In this document: positions 20,251 through 32,884 of the stretch, one piece after another
Numbering within the stretch: position 1 is the first letter of the stretch
Layout: the number at the start of each line of letters is the position of its first letter
Assembly (NCBI GenBank): GCA_015680685.1
Contig: MNCI01019132.1
Coordinates: 293,114-357,113, forward strand
Direction of reading: 5' to 3'
Origin: Gnetum montanum
Taxonomy: Eukaryota > Streptophyta > Gnetopsida > Gnetales > Gnetaceae
Length of the DNA stretch: 64,000 nucleotides
Position numbers and translations under genes: made by a program
Notes under the pieces: generated by a model
What the model was told of the DNA's origin: nothing
What the model saw: only the letters and a program-made list of their open reading frames with translations
The model's database searches: none

Positions 20251-23084
20251 TCAAACATTGTCAAGAGGTGGAAGCTCCTAAGGTGCTAAAGGACCTTTAC
20301 CAAGCTCTAGTGCTCGTGGTGGTGGTAATGGTTTAGGCTATCCTCTTACTACTACTACTTCGAGAGGAAGACAAAAAGCATCTAGCAATGCTTTCATTTT
20401 ATCTTCTTTGCTTTGTAGATTGTATGTAGTCCACACAAATTCACCAATGTGGGCTAGTACGGGGATGTCCTATGAGTAAGGCATTGTAGGGAATAACTCC
20501 TTAGCATTAACAAACCATACTACAAATTTTTTATTTTTGATGTCAAATGTCTTTACAAGGTTCTATAGTTGGTGGTAGTCATTCATTCTCTTAGTCAAGC
20601 CCTCAGCAAATGATTGTTGATTATTGAATCAAATCTTGTGAACTGTAACTCTATGTTGGTTATTTCCAGCTTTTTTTGTCTCTTTATGATGCTTAAATTC
20701 TACCTTGTATGGGAGGTACAAAATGGCCATCTATTTCTCTAGCTTTATCCTTGGCCTCCCTATAGTCAGCATAGCTAAGTTTGCATACTAAAGGTTGGTG
20801 AGCTCCATGTATTCTATTATCTCCTCTACTACAACTCCTTTATGAAGATCTCAGTTGTATTATATGTGTTTAAGTTGTCAAAGATTAGCTGCCATATATC
20901 ACCTCTTTGTTAGAGTTGCTAGAGGGCCTCATTCATCTTCACCTTGGTCATTTGAATTTATTTCTCATTTAGCTCCTTGAGGAGCCCAACTTGGTGCTTG
21001 TAATGATTTTTCATCTTTCTTAATTTCAAGGCCTCGTTCTTCCAAGTAGCTACCTCTATGGTTGTTTTTGATGAAGCTCTTGAACTTCCTTCATGGAGAG
21101 ATTGTGATTCTTTATTGCCAACATCCTCAAGTCAAGGTTCACCTTGGCTAGCTACTCTTGCTATTGTTGGACGAATTTGACCATTTGGTCCTTCTACTCT
21201 TCATCACTTCATAGGCCATGAATATCCTTAGTGAGGATCAAATTTTCCTTGCAGACTTAAGTCAAGTCCTTATTGGTGTTGAAGTTAAGAGCTTCTAATA
21301 AGGATGTGTCAAATACTACCATCTCCTTTGCATTTTTAGCCTCTTTAATTTTTTACTGAAGCTACTGGAAAGCTTCATCTCTATTAAGGTTCAAGTTGAG
21401 AATGATGAGGTTAGAGAGATGGGCCCACAACTTTGTAACTTTGGCAATCAACCATTGGTTTTCAGTGATGTCTACCTATAGCTAGACATCGGTGATGATT
21501 AACTTGCTATTCATCTTTAGCAGCTTTGATTGGGTTACTATAATCTCATGTGGGAGATCAAAGATCTTTGGAAGTTATTGCTTGGTTCCCACTAGTTGGT
21601 CCAACACCTTCTTATGTTGGGCTACACTAAGTCGATCACTTCCTGCTCCTCTAGAAGCTTAAACACCTTTTAAAATAGTAATGTCTAGCATTACTGTCAC
21701 AAGAGCATTCAACTCCTTAGTCACCACTTTCACTATTGTCTCATATCCATGGTGCTTCATCACAAGGATAGTCAGCCCCTCACCTTCCTTTAGGTGTATA
21801 GAGAAAGTTACAACATTTCCAAAGATCTTAGAGAATTATTGTTATCTAGAAATGGACATTGTAACTTTTGTAGCACTCAAATTCATTCTTTTAGGTGCTT
21901 ATGTTGTTTTTGTTGAGAACAATAGGGAAATATCCTTCAACCATCTAATGGTTCAAGTAATCTTGTTGAGATGTCTCAATGTTGGATGATAGAGTGATGG
22001 CTCTCCACCACATGCTGAATCCTATTGTTGTTGGTATAGTAACTACTCATGATGTTTTGTGATTCTTTTAGTAACTACATGAGCTTTTGGTGTGGTCTCT
22101 TCAGTAGGTAGTGATACTAGTCACTCCTCCTCTAGAAGCTTGGTAGTTGCCTTGTCTTTCATCATCTCTTGCCAAGATGTAATAGGAGCATGATAGGGTG
22201 TGTCATTTGCTTAGTGTGTTATGGCTTTCCTTTTGTAGAGTTTTTTGATAAGGCACAAAAGGGGAGTATCTTCCTCTCTTACTCATTTTCCTTGAAGCAC
22301 TTCTCAATTTCAAGGTAGATGAGCTAAGGAAGGCTGAAAGAGAATTAGCTGCTTAGAGTAATACGTGCATGTGCAAAGAAGGATTTGACCTTGTTGGGCC
22401 TCATCATAGGAATCTAGTAATAGGTTGCTATTTTGAAATATGCATGCTTCACCTTAATGTATTGTATTCCTTATGTTCCACCCTATAACAATATTGGATC
22501 CATTCTTTCTTTTCTTTGGGGTTTGATTAGGTGGAGATCTTTGCAAATGTTGTCCCCATATTGGGCAAGCTAAGGGCTTGCGCAATGGCCTCAACTGAAT
22601 AGGAGATGGTGATATCTTTGATCTTGATCATCATGTCTCCCTACCAATTGCTCTAGAATAGGTATGTATCCCCCATGTACCATTCTTCACTAGATGTAAG
22701 AATGGGCCACATCAGAGACCCATTCAGTTGGGTGCAAACTTCCTTGAGCATTAGGTCTATGAAACATCTGAAGTTTAGTTCTTGAAGAACTAAACTTTGG
22801 ACCTCCTTGGAATGATTCTTCTCAAAGAAATCGTTTCTTAATGTGACCTTTAGATTAGTTCTTCGCCTTAGTACCTCATCTTGCCTTGATTAGTTGGTTT
22901 CTACTATGGGAATCTAGTGAACAACTTCTACTTTTGGATCCTCTCAAAGAGGTCCCATCATGTGAGTAGCTTCAACCTTCTATTCATGAGATTGTTGTAG
23001 CTGCTGCTAGCCCCTTCCTTCTCATGGTCACTTCTCCCTCTATTATGATTGTCTTTCTACAAGTGCTCCCCTCTTAAGTGTCAT
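20251..23084 (-). pseudogene. E2 aORF: extra frame between integrase and 3' LTR
   Basis: It starts at the ATG at 23084 (MTLKRGAL), directly after an acceptor-like TAATCATAG, and runs about 2.8 kb to a TGA at 20251. An N-terminal domain (22530-22870) contains NDFFEKNHSKEVQSL, MWPILTSSEEWYMGD, then KIKDITISYSVEAIAQAL and a SLPNMGTTFAKI stretch. The middle (20900-21500) is rich in Gln, Lys, Glu and Leu and looks coiled-coil. The C-terminal part (20400-20560) has FVVWFVNAKELFPTMP and the spaced Trp residues also seen in NE1 and E5. Stops and at least one frame change break it. By eye the N-terminal part recalls the layout of plant mobile domain or 'putative plant transposon protein' families, but I cannot assign it. 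No membrane segment, so it is not an obvious envelope. Confidence 0.55.
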
Positions 23085-24560
23085 CTATGATTACAAATGT
23101 AACCAAGGATTCCTAATTGATGTGTAACCCATAGTTCTTTTGATACGCCTCTCATTTGGTTAAGTTATACTTAGGTTGTTTGTGATCATGGTAAATTGAT
23201 TATTTTATTTATTAGCTACTAGAGTTTATTTATGAGGTTTAACTTAGTGTGTATGGGAGTTATAATATTATTTTAATAGTTAAACCTTGGGGAGTTAGAA
23301 AAATTTCCAAAAACTTTTCCATCATAAAATAAAGATTTATGGTTCCCATAACATACAGCTTACCTCTAGTACTTAGAGGATCAAAAAATGAGGTGAATAA
23401 AATAAGTGATGTGAAAGTTATGGCACTCAAAAGGTTCTTTGGGTTGTGAAAAATGATAAAATCTCCTCTTGCATTTGGAGCAAATGTGAAAATTTTGGCT
23501 ATGTATGGACACTATTTATAGTTTTTTTACGATGTGTCAACAGGGATGCATTAGGGAAGAGTTTGATGATGAAAGTTGAGGTTAAAGGAAGCCATAAAAG
23601 CTTAGAATGTTGATGGATCATGGAAGAGGGCTTGAAATTCATCTTGAAAAGGAGGTTTAGAGAAAAGTATATTACTAAGGAGTGCAAAAATTGGCTGTTT
23701 CTTTTTAAAAATGATGGAATTAAATGCAAAATAACTAAGGAATAAGAAGTTTAACAAAACCAGACCAAGGAATATGCAAGTGGATCCTCCCTATAGTAGG
23801 CTCATGCCCTTAATGCTCTTGCATGCCCTCCTACCTAGGAGTCTGTAGATATCAAGGATGATTAATTATCATGGATTGTGAACAATCGAATCCACACAAG
23901 AAAATCATCAAAGAATTAGGACATACCAAAATGAACACATTAATTAACCATGATAGGAGGCAGTGAGGTGATGGATGATAGGAGTTGATGAGAGAGAGAG
24001 AGAAAGAAAGAGAATGGAGTCTTACATCCTATTCAAATGAAGTCCTTATGGATTGTGTGGGTAAATGTGACTTGATATTATTTCATCCTTAGTCAAAATC
24101 AAGTCCATACACTCCCAATGACTTTGCATTGGTACATTTAGATTGTTCAATCCCTAGAGTTCATGAATACTTCCAAAGGTCACCCACCATTCCAAATAGA
24201 GAAGAAAAGAAAAGTAGCAAGTTAGAAGGGCCTTAGTTGGAAGGATGCCTTTAGGCATGGTTAACATGTCTTTCCAGCCCCATAACTAGTGCTTGTAGAC
24301 CATTATTTTTTTAAGGGGTGTGCTTTGAATTCCCATGTTTTTTTTTGTTTGTTTGTTTTTTTTTCATTTTATGGGATCCACACCATGCAAATACATTCTT
24401 CCTATTAATGGTTGACAATAGGAATGGTGATAGATTAATGAGAATACTCATAAAAATCTAGAAGGTAGGTAGGTACAAAAAGGTGAAAGGTCCCCTTGAA
24501 GCCACATCCTTATTAATTCCACTTGATTGATTTCAAGTTTGTTAAGTATCAAGGTCATAG
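23085..24560 (-). other. E2 spacer between integrase and aORF
   Basis: No coding signal. It contains the block shared by the superfamily (23776-23850), a short GA-rich microsatellite (about 23993-24020) and T-rich runs at 24337-24365. Confidence 0.5.
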
Positions 24561-25530
24561 ATTCTTTTATAAGTTCTAATTAAGAAAGGACCTTGTGCCT
24601 CCAAGACGAAAGAACACCATGGAGTTGAGGGTAGTAAATCATCATGGCCCTTCATGAAAAAGTTGCATGTATAATATAAGGTCCCTTCCATAGCATTTGA
24701 AATTTTGTATGTTGAGGTACATGCATGGAATTTCGGTAGAGAACCTTATCCCCCAATTGAAACTCAACTTTTTCTTATTTTGAGATCATTTTGTTACTTG
24801 TTATGTGCCTTGTGTACTTCATTGAAAGACAAGGCCACTAATTAAATTTTTTTAGCATGTTTAAGTTCATTAAATGTTCTTTTTAAGATAGAATTAAATC
24901 AAGTTCAAGTTCATATGCTATTGAAAGTGCACAGAGCTCTATTTAGATAGGAAGAGTTGGGAGTTTTCCATACACTAACTCATAGGAAGAATAATCGATA
25001 TGATGTTTCCATGTTAAATGATAAGCCCAAAGAGCATCGTTGATTTTGATGCTCTAGTCCCTCCTATACTTACTAATTGTACATGTTAGTATCTTTGTTA
25101 TTTCTCTATTAGTGACCTTTGCTTGATCATTGGATTGGGGTTCCATTATCTAAAATCAGTGCCCTTGGCATACCAAACCTATTTATATGATATTTTTTTA
25201 TACAAATTGTGCCAACATAGAGGATGAATAGTTGATGACAATAGCTGCTTCAGTCCACTTTGTGTAGTAGTCAACAACGATAATTATGTACACCTTTCCA
25301 TTAGACATTAGGTTGATGGATCCCATGAACTCAATATCCTAAAGATCGAAAGGCTCTAGTGGTTGAATTCACTCTTGAGACCCTTCCATTTGTGTAGTCA
25401 TCCCTCCATCTCTTTGGCATTTATCACATAAATGGAAGAAGTGATGGATGTCCCTAAAGGTTGTTGACCAATAATTCCTTACCATGAGGATTTTAATCAT
25501 TGTCCTCCTCCTAGAAATGTGGCCCCCACA
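24561..25530 (-). pseudogene. E2 integrase, broken
   Basis: The zinc-finger half reads HHFFHLCDKCQRDGG (about 25388-25440). The core follows with IEFMGSINLMSNGKVYII (about 25290-25340), where the usual catalytic Asp before FMGS is Glu (relatives have IDFMGS). The part carrying the second catalytic Asp is not readable and seems deleted or scrambled near 25130-25150. ANREITKILTCTISKYRRD and KLPTLPI motifs (24930-25100) mark the C-terminal side. Integrase would insert the cDNA in chromosomes; this copy could not. Confidence 0.6.
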
Positions 25531-25839
25531 AGAACCTTCATGAGCATCCTAAAGGACTTGAAGTTGATTTGCATTAGGTACACACCATTGTACTAGGCCA
25601 TCGGCACAACTCTTATAGAGGTTACCCTTCATTTCCATGTAATATTTGTCCTAATGAAGAAATTGTTATTTCTTCCTATTGTTTGATTCATGTGGTAGCT
25701 CTAGTGAGTAGGTAAAAGAGGATGTGATTGTACTAGTTGGAATCTCTGGAATTTTGGACTTCGACAACACTAGCAAAGAGGAGTTTTTCTAGGAATTGAT
25801 CAGATAATGATCCTTCATCTTCTTTGTTGATCCATCATA

Positions 25840-27230
25840 AGTAAGACAAGTGGTTAGCAACCACATTATTGGTTTCATTTCTATCTATCATTGAGAGATC
25901 AAAGTTCTAAAGAATCACCAGGCATCATATGACACAAGGGCTCACCATTCATTTATTCATAAGGAACTATATGGCATTTTCATCAGTGTGTACAAAAACT
26001 TGGTATCCAAGCACATAGTACTTGAATTTCTCTAAGTCATACACCACTACCATGAGCTCCTTTTTAGGGATGGTGTAGTTTAGCTATGCACCCACAATGC
26101 TTTAGCTTGCACAATGGATGTAATAGGGACGTTTTTGGTCATCTAATTGTGTAAGCACAGTCTCTAAAACATAATTGGATGCATCAGCCATGATGTGAAA
26201 TGATGACCAATCAGGTGCTTGTAGAATTGGAATCTCTATGAGCTTCTATTTTAGCTATTGAAATGTGCTCTTGCATTTCCTAGTCTAGGTGAATGGTTTG
26301 GTGATTTTTTTTGAAGTTTTTGATGAATCGCCTATAATAACCTATGTGGCCAAAGAATAACTGTACATCTTTCACTATTTCTAGTTGCTTGGTTATTTCT
26401 TGGATGATCCATAATTTCTCTGAGTCCATCTCGATCCCTTGAAATTATATGTTCTACGAAAATGCCTTCTTGGATCATAAGATGGCTCTTTTGCTAATTG
26501 AACCTTGAATTAGTCTCCATGCATCTTTGAAGTACTTACTCAAGGTGGTTCAAGGCTTGCTCAAATGTAGCTCTATAGGTAGAGAAGTCATTTATGAAGA
26601 CTTCTACATTGCTACCAATTTGTTATTGAAAGATGCTAAGGACAAATTGTTAGAATGTGGTAGGGGAATTACATAGGCCAAAGGGCATCTTTTTATAATT
26701 AAAAGTTCCCCAAGGACTTATGAATGTCCAACATTTGGTCCACAAAAGGCAATAGAAAATGGTCCTTTTATATTGCCATATTCAATAGCTAAAAGTCTAT
26801 ATAGACTCCTCATTTTTCTCCTTTCTTTGAAGCAATAATGAGTGGGCTAATCCATTCACTTTTTAAAATTGGGTAAATGAACATAGCTTTGAGAAGCTGC
26901 TCAATCTCCTCTTTGATAATTTGCTTGAGCTTGGGGTTCAATCATCATTGTGGTTGTCTTTTTAGTTTTATGAAGTAGTTTATGTAGATTTGGTATTGGT
27001 ATATTTGAGGATCTATCCCTATAAGATCATGATATGACTAAGCAAAGGCTGTTGACCAGTTTTTACCATTTTAACAATTTTCATTTTTTTCAGGAGAAAG
27101 TCTAGCATTGATGATCACTAGCTTGCCATTATTGAGAAAGGAAGATTCCATGCTTGCCAATAGAGAATTTAATTCAAAGGGCTCTTGCTTGAAATTATTA
27201 AAGATTTTCAAATTTCCTCAATATATGTTG
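25840..27230 (-). pseudogene. E2 reverse transcriptase and RNase H, broken
   Basis: The N-terminal RT piece (27100-27230) includes FLNNGKLVIINARLSP, matching E3 and E4. The catalytic box at 26587-26598 reads F-I-N-D instead of F-M-D-D. The segment carrying motif A (LDGYSGYNQI in E4) is missing: sequence equivalent to E4 57365-57420 is deleted at about 26720. RNase H sequence follows (25850-26240). With both RT aspartate motifs lost or altered, it cannot polymerise. Confidence 0.6.
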
Positions 27231-27429
27231 CTTTGTGCATTAGAGAGTTGGAGATGGAGCTACTCCATTTTGTCCATGCTTTCCACATTAGTGCTAGTAA
27301 GCCTCTCAATTGGTTCCATGCATATATTTGATTCAATTTTATTATCTATTATTAGCCACTAGATACCTTCTTGTTTTGTGGCTTTTACATACAAACATCT
27401 TTGAATCACTATTGTTTCTACACACTGAT

Positions 27430-27660
27430 TGCATGCACTACCCCTAAAGGAACAGTAATGGATTAATCACAATGTCCTCCACTACCCCTAAAGGAACAGT
27501 AATGGATTAATCTGCTAGCTCCAATATGATGTTGTTATTTTTCAAATTTGGTAGGTTCCATACCTTGTATATTTCTTGAGAAATTAAGTTAACTTTGGAA
27601 CCTAAATCTAGAAGAGCCCTACATGGTTCATTTCCTACAATCTGTAAGTAGATGAGGGGA
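27430..27660 (-). pseudogene. E2 protease, truncated
   Basis: The N-terminal half has EPCRALLDLGSKVNLISQEI with the catalytic Asp in DLGS (27560-27630), as in retropepsin-like proteases of plant gypsy elements. The C-terminal half, present in E4, is missing. In its place a 34-bp segment is repeated (27437-27470 and 27481-27514, 44-bp period). The break appears to be a deletion of about 260 bp by comparison with E4. Confidence 0.6.
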
Positions 27661-30200
27661 CTTAGGATTAAATTGCTTCCTAGGAAGGTGGTCAGCCTTA
27701 ATCCAATCTATGATTGCATGGGCCAACAAGATAGTATGGATTTGGAAATATTTTAGGTTTGAAGACCATCTGGTGGAAATTTCAGAGGTAAAAGTAGTAG
27801 AGTTGGGAACCATAGGTGCTTAAGAGGCTTTGTGGGGCTGCTGGTTTTGACAAATGGCCTTTTACAACGTGTTGGTTCAAGACCACTTGGATGCATATCC
27901 AATTGTAGATTCATTTTCCTCATGACATTTATTTTTTGTGGCTACATCGAAATTTCACCTTGCATAGATAAAGTAGATGGCAAAGGTGTTGTTAGTTGTG
28001 GTGTAGTAGTGGATGAGTGTTGAAAGGATAGAAGGAAAAAGGAGTCTTTTCCCTTGGAGAAGCTACTCTGTAGAATTTCAAAGGGTAGTAGTGATATAGG
28101 AAGGAAGCGTGACTAGAGGAGTCATGTGGGAATATAGGTTGCTGAACATAGTAGCCATAGGGATCAAGTTTCCAATAAGGATATTGCTACCTTGATGGTG
28201 CATCCCCCATGACTGTGGATGCTACCACTGCTAATATTGCTCTTGAAGTTGAGATGGTGCTCCACTTGAATAGTATGCTTGTTGATGAAACTATTGTCTA
28301 TAGTTTCCTTTTAGATAAGGTAACCTCATGGATGCTTGTTGTTTTTTCAATCTAGGATTCAAAGCATACATACCAAATTATTATAGGTATGACAACATTG
28401 GACAACATCCCTTAGGATGCTTATATTAGTAAATGTCACAACCATCATCATCCATTTTAGAATTTGCAACCTTCTCTATTACAACACATTTACCCTTATT
28501 TTTGTGATATTTCTATTTTGTATCCTTTTTCTTCCTTCTTTCATGGCAGCGACCCCTTTGGTCTCTTTGTTCATCTATAATCTTTAGAGTAGTTTGGAAC
28601 TTTTCATCCAAGGAGTCTCACATCTTGTCTACTTTAGTTAATATTTTGGTGATAGATTTTTAGATTGGAAAGATTTTTCTCTACACCACTTCATCAAGTG
28701 GTGCCTCCTCCTCATTATCATAGAAATGCATGTTCCTTTTGCAAATGGAGGAATCCTTATTGTACTCCTCTACACTTTCTCATTTTTAAGCTCCCTTCTT
28801 CTTTAGCCACCTAATTAATTAGCCTTTAAATCTGATGAGCCCTTAGCTCAAAAAGTATCCCTTGGGTATAGATCCCAAGAGTTTTATTCATTTCATTCTT
28901 AAGCCCCTATATGATATGGCATAGTTGGTTTCATTGGGAGTATCCATGGACTAGGCATCAATGCAAAAGAAAATAGTACCTCCCCAAGGCCACATTTAAG
29001 GACTCATGATTAATTTATTTCCACCCTTGGAATTATCCATGCAAATTGGACACTCTAGAATAAGTTTGATACTTGTCATTGAACAGCTCCAACATCATAC
29101 TCCATTGGCAAATAGATTTTGGTTCTAAGGATAGGTACCATCGTTCAACTTATTTAATGAGTATCCATGGGAATAGTGCCATCTTTTGCTAGTCATTTTC
29201 AGTTTTCTACAAAGCACAAACATCACGAAAGGCTTGTAGATGATTTAATAGATCTAAGTTATATTCCCCCTCTAATTTGGGGATATTGTTCATATTCAAC
29301 TACTTGATTTGACTATCTTTCAAGTGCCTATTTGAGATTCTAACTACCTCTAAAATATTTAACATATTTTTGATAGCTAGAAAAGGTTCATCATATTCAT
29401 AATGATCTTTGTGGATCCCTATCTTAGCCATGATGCCTACAATGAGTCCTACTATGCTTTTTTTCTTGATGATGATCTTCTCTTTGTTGCTAGTCTTGCC
29501 TCTATTCTTTATTGTTTTAGTAGGATATGTGGTAATTCCTATCCCATCATTCATCTTCATCCCAATCACAGTTGTTCTTTCTTTTGTCTTAACCTTTACT
29601 CCCCTTGTTAGAGTTGGAGGAGGAAGATAATGAGGATGAAGATGAAGATGAGGAAGAACAAGAATTGGCACCAAAATGATGCCTGCTAGAATTTCTTCTT
29701 CAATCCTTGCCTTGATCCTTTTGTTTGTCCTTATCCTTATGCTTGTCATTATCCTTGCTTTTCAATTAATGGCTTTGATTATTATCTTTTGAGACCCCCT
29801 AATCTTTAGAATCATTCTTTCCCCCACCTAGGTTGTCTGTAGTTGATTGCAACCTTTGGGTAAGGGTCTCCCCATAAAAGAAAGGGAGAAAACATGTTAT
29901 TGAAAATATCATAAAAAGAGGTCCTCACCTTCTTTATGTGGCTATAATAATAACAAGGTTGAAATCCTCTTGCCTTTAGAAACCTCATATCGTGATTCCA
30001 TCTATTGATCCTTCTTTCATTGGACATTACTGGGATGATGATCTTGATAGTTGTGGTCCTGGACCTCATATTTTGTGTTAAGTTTAGTGATACCCAACCT
30101 AATCATATTGTTCATCATCATTGTAGGAATAGATTGGTTGAAAGGCAACACAATATTTTCTTTTATGTCTCTCAATCATAGCTGCTCATCTTGATGTAAG
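27661..30200 (-). pseudogene. E2 gag, broken
   Basis: It has the same order as E4 but is heavily decayed. The N-terminal part is rich in Lys, Asp and Arg (29650-29800). A capsid segment at 28850-29000 is readable as YYFLLH.CLVHGYSQ with stops. A zinc-knuckle remnant (about 28400-28445) reads CDIY, stop, YKHPKGC, so its second Cys is lost. The Pro/Tyr/Gln-rich tail is at 28100-28330. No complete protein is possible. Confidence 0.6.
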
Positions 30201-30462
30201 ATGAAGGTGAAATTTAGGGTGTAAGTGTTTGGATAGATGTAAACAATGTAAAGTTGTTGGGATGTTTTTTTGACCTCTTATCTTTAATTGGACTTGCATG
30301 TGAATGGTGGAGATTATTCCCTGTAAGAAGAAGATATATTAGTGTTTTCTAAAAATAAACAATGGCTTTCTTTTATCTCTTTAATGATTTATCTTTGAAT
30401 GATCTTTACATTTTTATATGATATCACTATCTTTCTTACTTAGCACACTTAGCTAGACTAAA

Positions 30463-30481
30463 TCTCTAGCAATGGTGCTAA
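30463..30481 (-). other. E2 primer-binding site
   Basis: TTAGCACCATTGCTAGAGA on the minus strand, beside the 5' LTR; a worn tRNA-Asp-type site like those of NE1, E3 and E4. Confidence 0.55.
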
Positions 30482-31353
30482 TGAAGAGTGGTGAGTAGTC
30501 CCTACAGCCAACGATATAAATCACAAGCATGCATGAGTGATCCGGTTGAATTCCATGGACTTAGCTCCTAATGGTGCCTATAAACAAAGATAGTGACCTA
30601 GGGAAATATAATCATGATCTCCTTAACTCTCACTTTCGTAGGCTCATATGTATGGTTAAGTGTGAGCTAAGGCATATAATTTTTATTCATATTTTATATT
30701 TTTATATATTTTATCCAAAGAGTTGAAGAAAGATGAATGGTTGATGATTAACTAGTCTAACTATCTAACAGTTATAAGACTAACTATCCTAACATAAGTA
30801 TCCAGGCTCACTTGTTATATACATCCTAAACTTGTATTAATGCTACTAGGTTACTAAGTGATAATTATAGGGTGTACCAAACTACCACTACTAGGATTAC
30901 CAAGCATTAAATGGTATGCTTGAAGTGGTTGTACTTATGTGTTCATTATTAAATGTAATAATTAATTAAAACAAGAATATAAATTCCATTAATAATAGAG
31001 TGTATGAAATAAAAATTGATTTGTTCCAAGTACTACAAGGAATGTTAAGAATCTCATATTTGTTGCGAGTCACATCAATATGTTTAGGTACATGATATTT
31101 GAATAAAGATCCATACAATTGCTTTAGTTCCTATTGCTAGCACTCAGAAACTATTATGACTTTGGAGAAAGAAAATTGCAAGAGTTTGGCTACACTAGTG
31201 ACTTAACATACTATAAATGTGGTGGGTACATGCATTTATATAGGCTTCAAATGACATTGCATCGATGTATCTACATTGAAGTATCATTCTATGCATTGAT
31301 AAGGCTATGTCGATGGGGCTACATTGAAGCAGCCAACCAATGATCCTTCATCA
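30482..31353 (-). repeat. E2 5' LTR
   Basis: 872 bp, ending CCTTCATCA at 31353. The inner end is worn (TGAAGAGTGG for TGATGAGTGG). A TATA-like TATATAAAT on the minus strand is at 31234-31242. U3 has alternating ATGCAT/ATCGATG words where NE1 has GATATC. Confidence 0.85.
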
Positions 31354-31667
31354 ATAATATTCTAAGTAATAAGAAGCCTATAACTAGCTATTACAAAGTA
31401 AAAAACTAAAGAATACATTAAGGTATTACAAGTAATGAGGAAAAAAATAACATTGTAATCAATGCTACAAGGTTAATGGGAGAAATAATAATGGAATTAA
31501 ACATTATGGAAGAGATCATCATGATAATTTCAAATGCACAAGTGAAGGGGAGAAAGAAATTTTCAAATTATAAATTTGTCAAAATAAAGGAAATTTTAAT
31601 TACTGCTCATGAATTTGTAAACATGGGAGAATAAGTTAAGAAACTAATGCTTGAATGAGAGTATTAG
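31354..31667. other. Flank between E2 and the right copy of the ancient repeat
   Basis: AT-rich, no open frame; probably internal sequence of the ancient element into which E2 inserted. Confidence 0.4.
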
Positions 31668-32109
31668 AATATACTTTGAAGTCAAGATACAGTAATTAGT
31701 TTCTTCACTTAATCCATAATTAATTATGGAAGGTTACAATGATTTGTCAAGAAACATGATTACTTGTAAAACATATAGGAACCCAAGTTTACATGTTGTA
31801 AGTATGAATAAGGAAGGAACAATACACATATGTGAATCAACAAGAAAAGAAGTGGCATTGAAACAATAGTTGTCAAAAGCATTCATAACCAAAAAGGTTA
31901 CGATGGTAGTGATTCATAAAAGTATAATCAAAGAGAGCTCCAAGTCATAAGTATAAGAAGGAACAAACGATAATGGAAGAAAGAGATGCTAATGTCTCAG
32001 ATATGCCCTATACTAAAAGGTGGACTTTTGCATCATAAATATGAAGAAATTTATTACAATGACATGAATTAAGATATCATGAGAAAAGTAATTATGAAGG
32101 CTATGTAAG
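31668..32109 (+). repeat. Ancient about 1 kb repeat, right copy, first part
   Basis: It matches 11068 to about 11515 and is interrupted by E3, resuming at 48637. The last five bases, GTAAG (32105-32109), are the target duplicated by E3. Confidence 0.6.
32105..32109. repeat. E3 target-site duplication, left
   Basis: GTAAG, repeated at 48632-48636. Joining the outer flanks restores the ancient repeat as seen at 11068-12055. Confidence 0.85.
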
Positions 32110-32884
32110 TGATGAGTGGTGAGTAGTGTCTACATTTAACCATAAGAATCACAAGCGTTACACTAGCGTTCTAGTTGAATTCCATGGACTTTAGCTCCTA
32201 AATGCACAATGGACAAGGTAGTGACTTAAGGATGTGATCGTTGTCTTCTTGGCTTCACTTGTGTAAGTGCAAGTTTATGGTTAAGTGTAAGCTAAGGCAC
32301 GTGAGTTTTATTAATTTGATATTTTATCTAATTTAATCTAAGTGTAAAAAAAGTAATTAATTATGAATTAATCTAATTAACTATTTAATTCCTTAATTTA
32401 CTTCCTAACATACATATTTGAGTCCACATTCTATACACATCCTGAACTTGTTAAGGATGCTATTGGGTTGCCAAGTGTTAGACTACTAGGTGAACCAAGT
32501 GATAAGCTGATTGGATTACCAAGTGTTAATGGTATGTTTGAGGTGGTCATACTTATGTGTGATGATTAAGCATTTTAATTAACTAAGAACATGGACATAA
32601 AATGCATAATGATATAGTATGTGAAAGTAAATATTAATCTATTCTAAGTGCTGCAAGAAGTTCCAAGAATCTCAGCCTTATTGCCAGTACATCAAGGTGT
32701 TCAAGTACATTAATGCTCTAATAAGGATTCATACAATCCTTGAAGTCTTACTGTGGATACATTCTAACTTTAATGGGGATAAACTACAAGAACTTAGCTA
32801 TTTTATTGACTTAGTGGTGTCATAAATGTGATGGATACACACATTTATATAGGAAAAGATAGATACTACATCAATGCATATTCG
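32110..32884 (-). repeat. E3 3' LTR, truncated
   Basis: It matches 47792 to about 48560 (shared TGCACAATGGACAAGGTAGT and GGATGTGATCGTTGTCT). The match ends in the U3 at ATGCATATTCG, after which plus-strand gag sequence begins. Confidence 0.8.

Larger units (their letters stand above)
13327..31353 (-). mobile_element. E2: Ty3/gypsy (Athila/Tat-type) retrotransposon with nested NE1
   Basis: Read on the minus strand: 5' LTR (30482-31353), primer site, gag, protease, RT, RNase H, integrase, an extra frame (aORF), polypurine tract and a 3' LTR that NE1 splits in two (13327-13623 and 19543-20021). Without NE1 and its duplicated target the element is about 12.1 kb. The outer ends are TGATGA and TTCATCA. 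The flanking five bases are ATATT on the left and ATAAT on the right, an imperfect match that could be a worn target duplication. RT has lost its motif A and has a mutated FxDD box, so this copy is dead. Confidence 0.85.
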
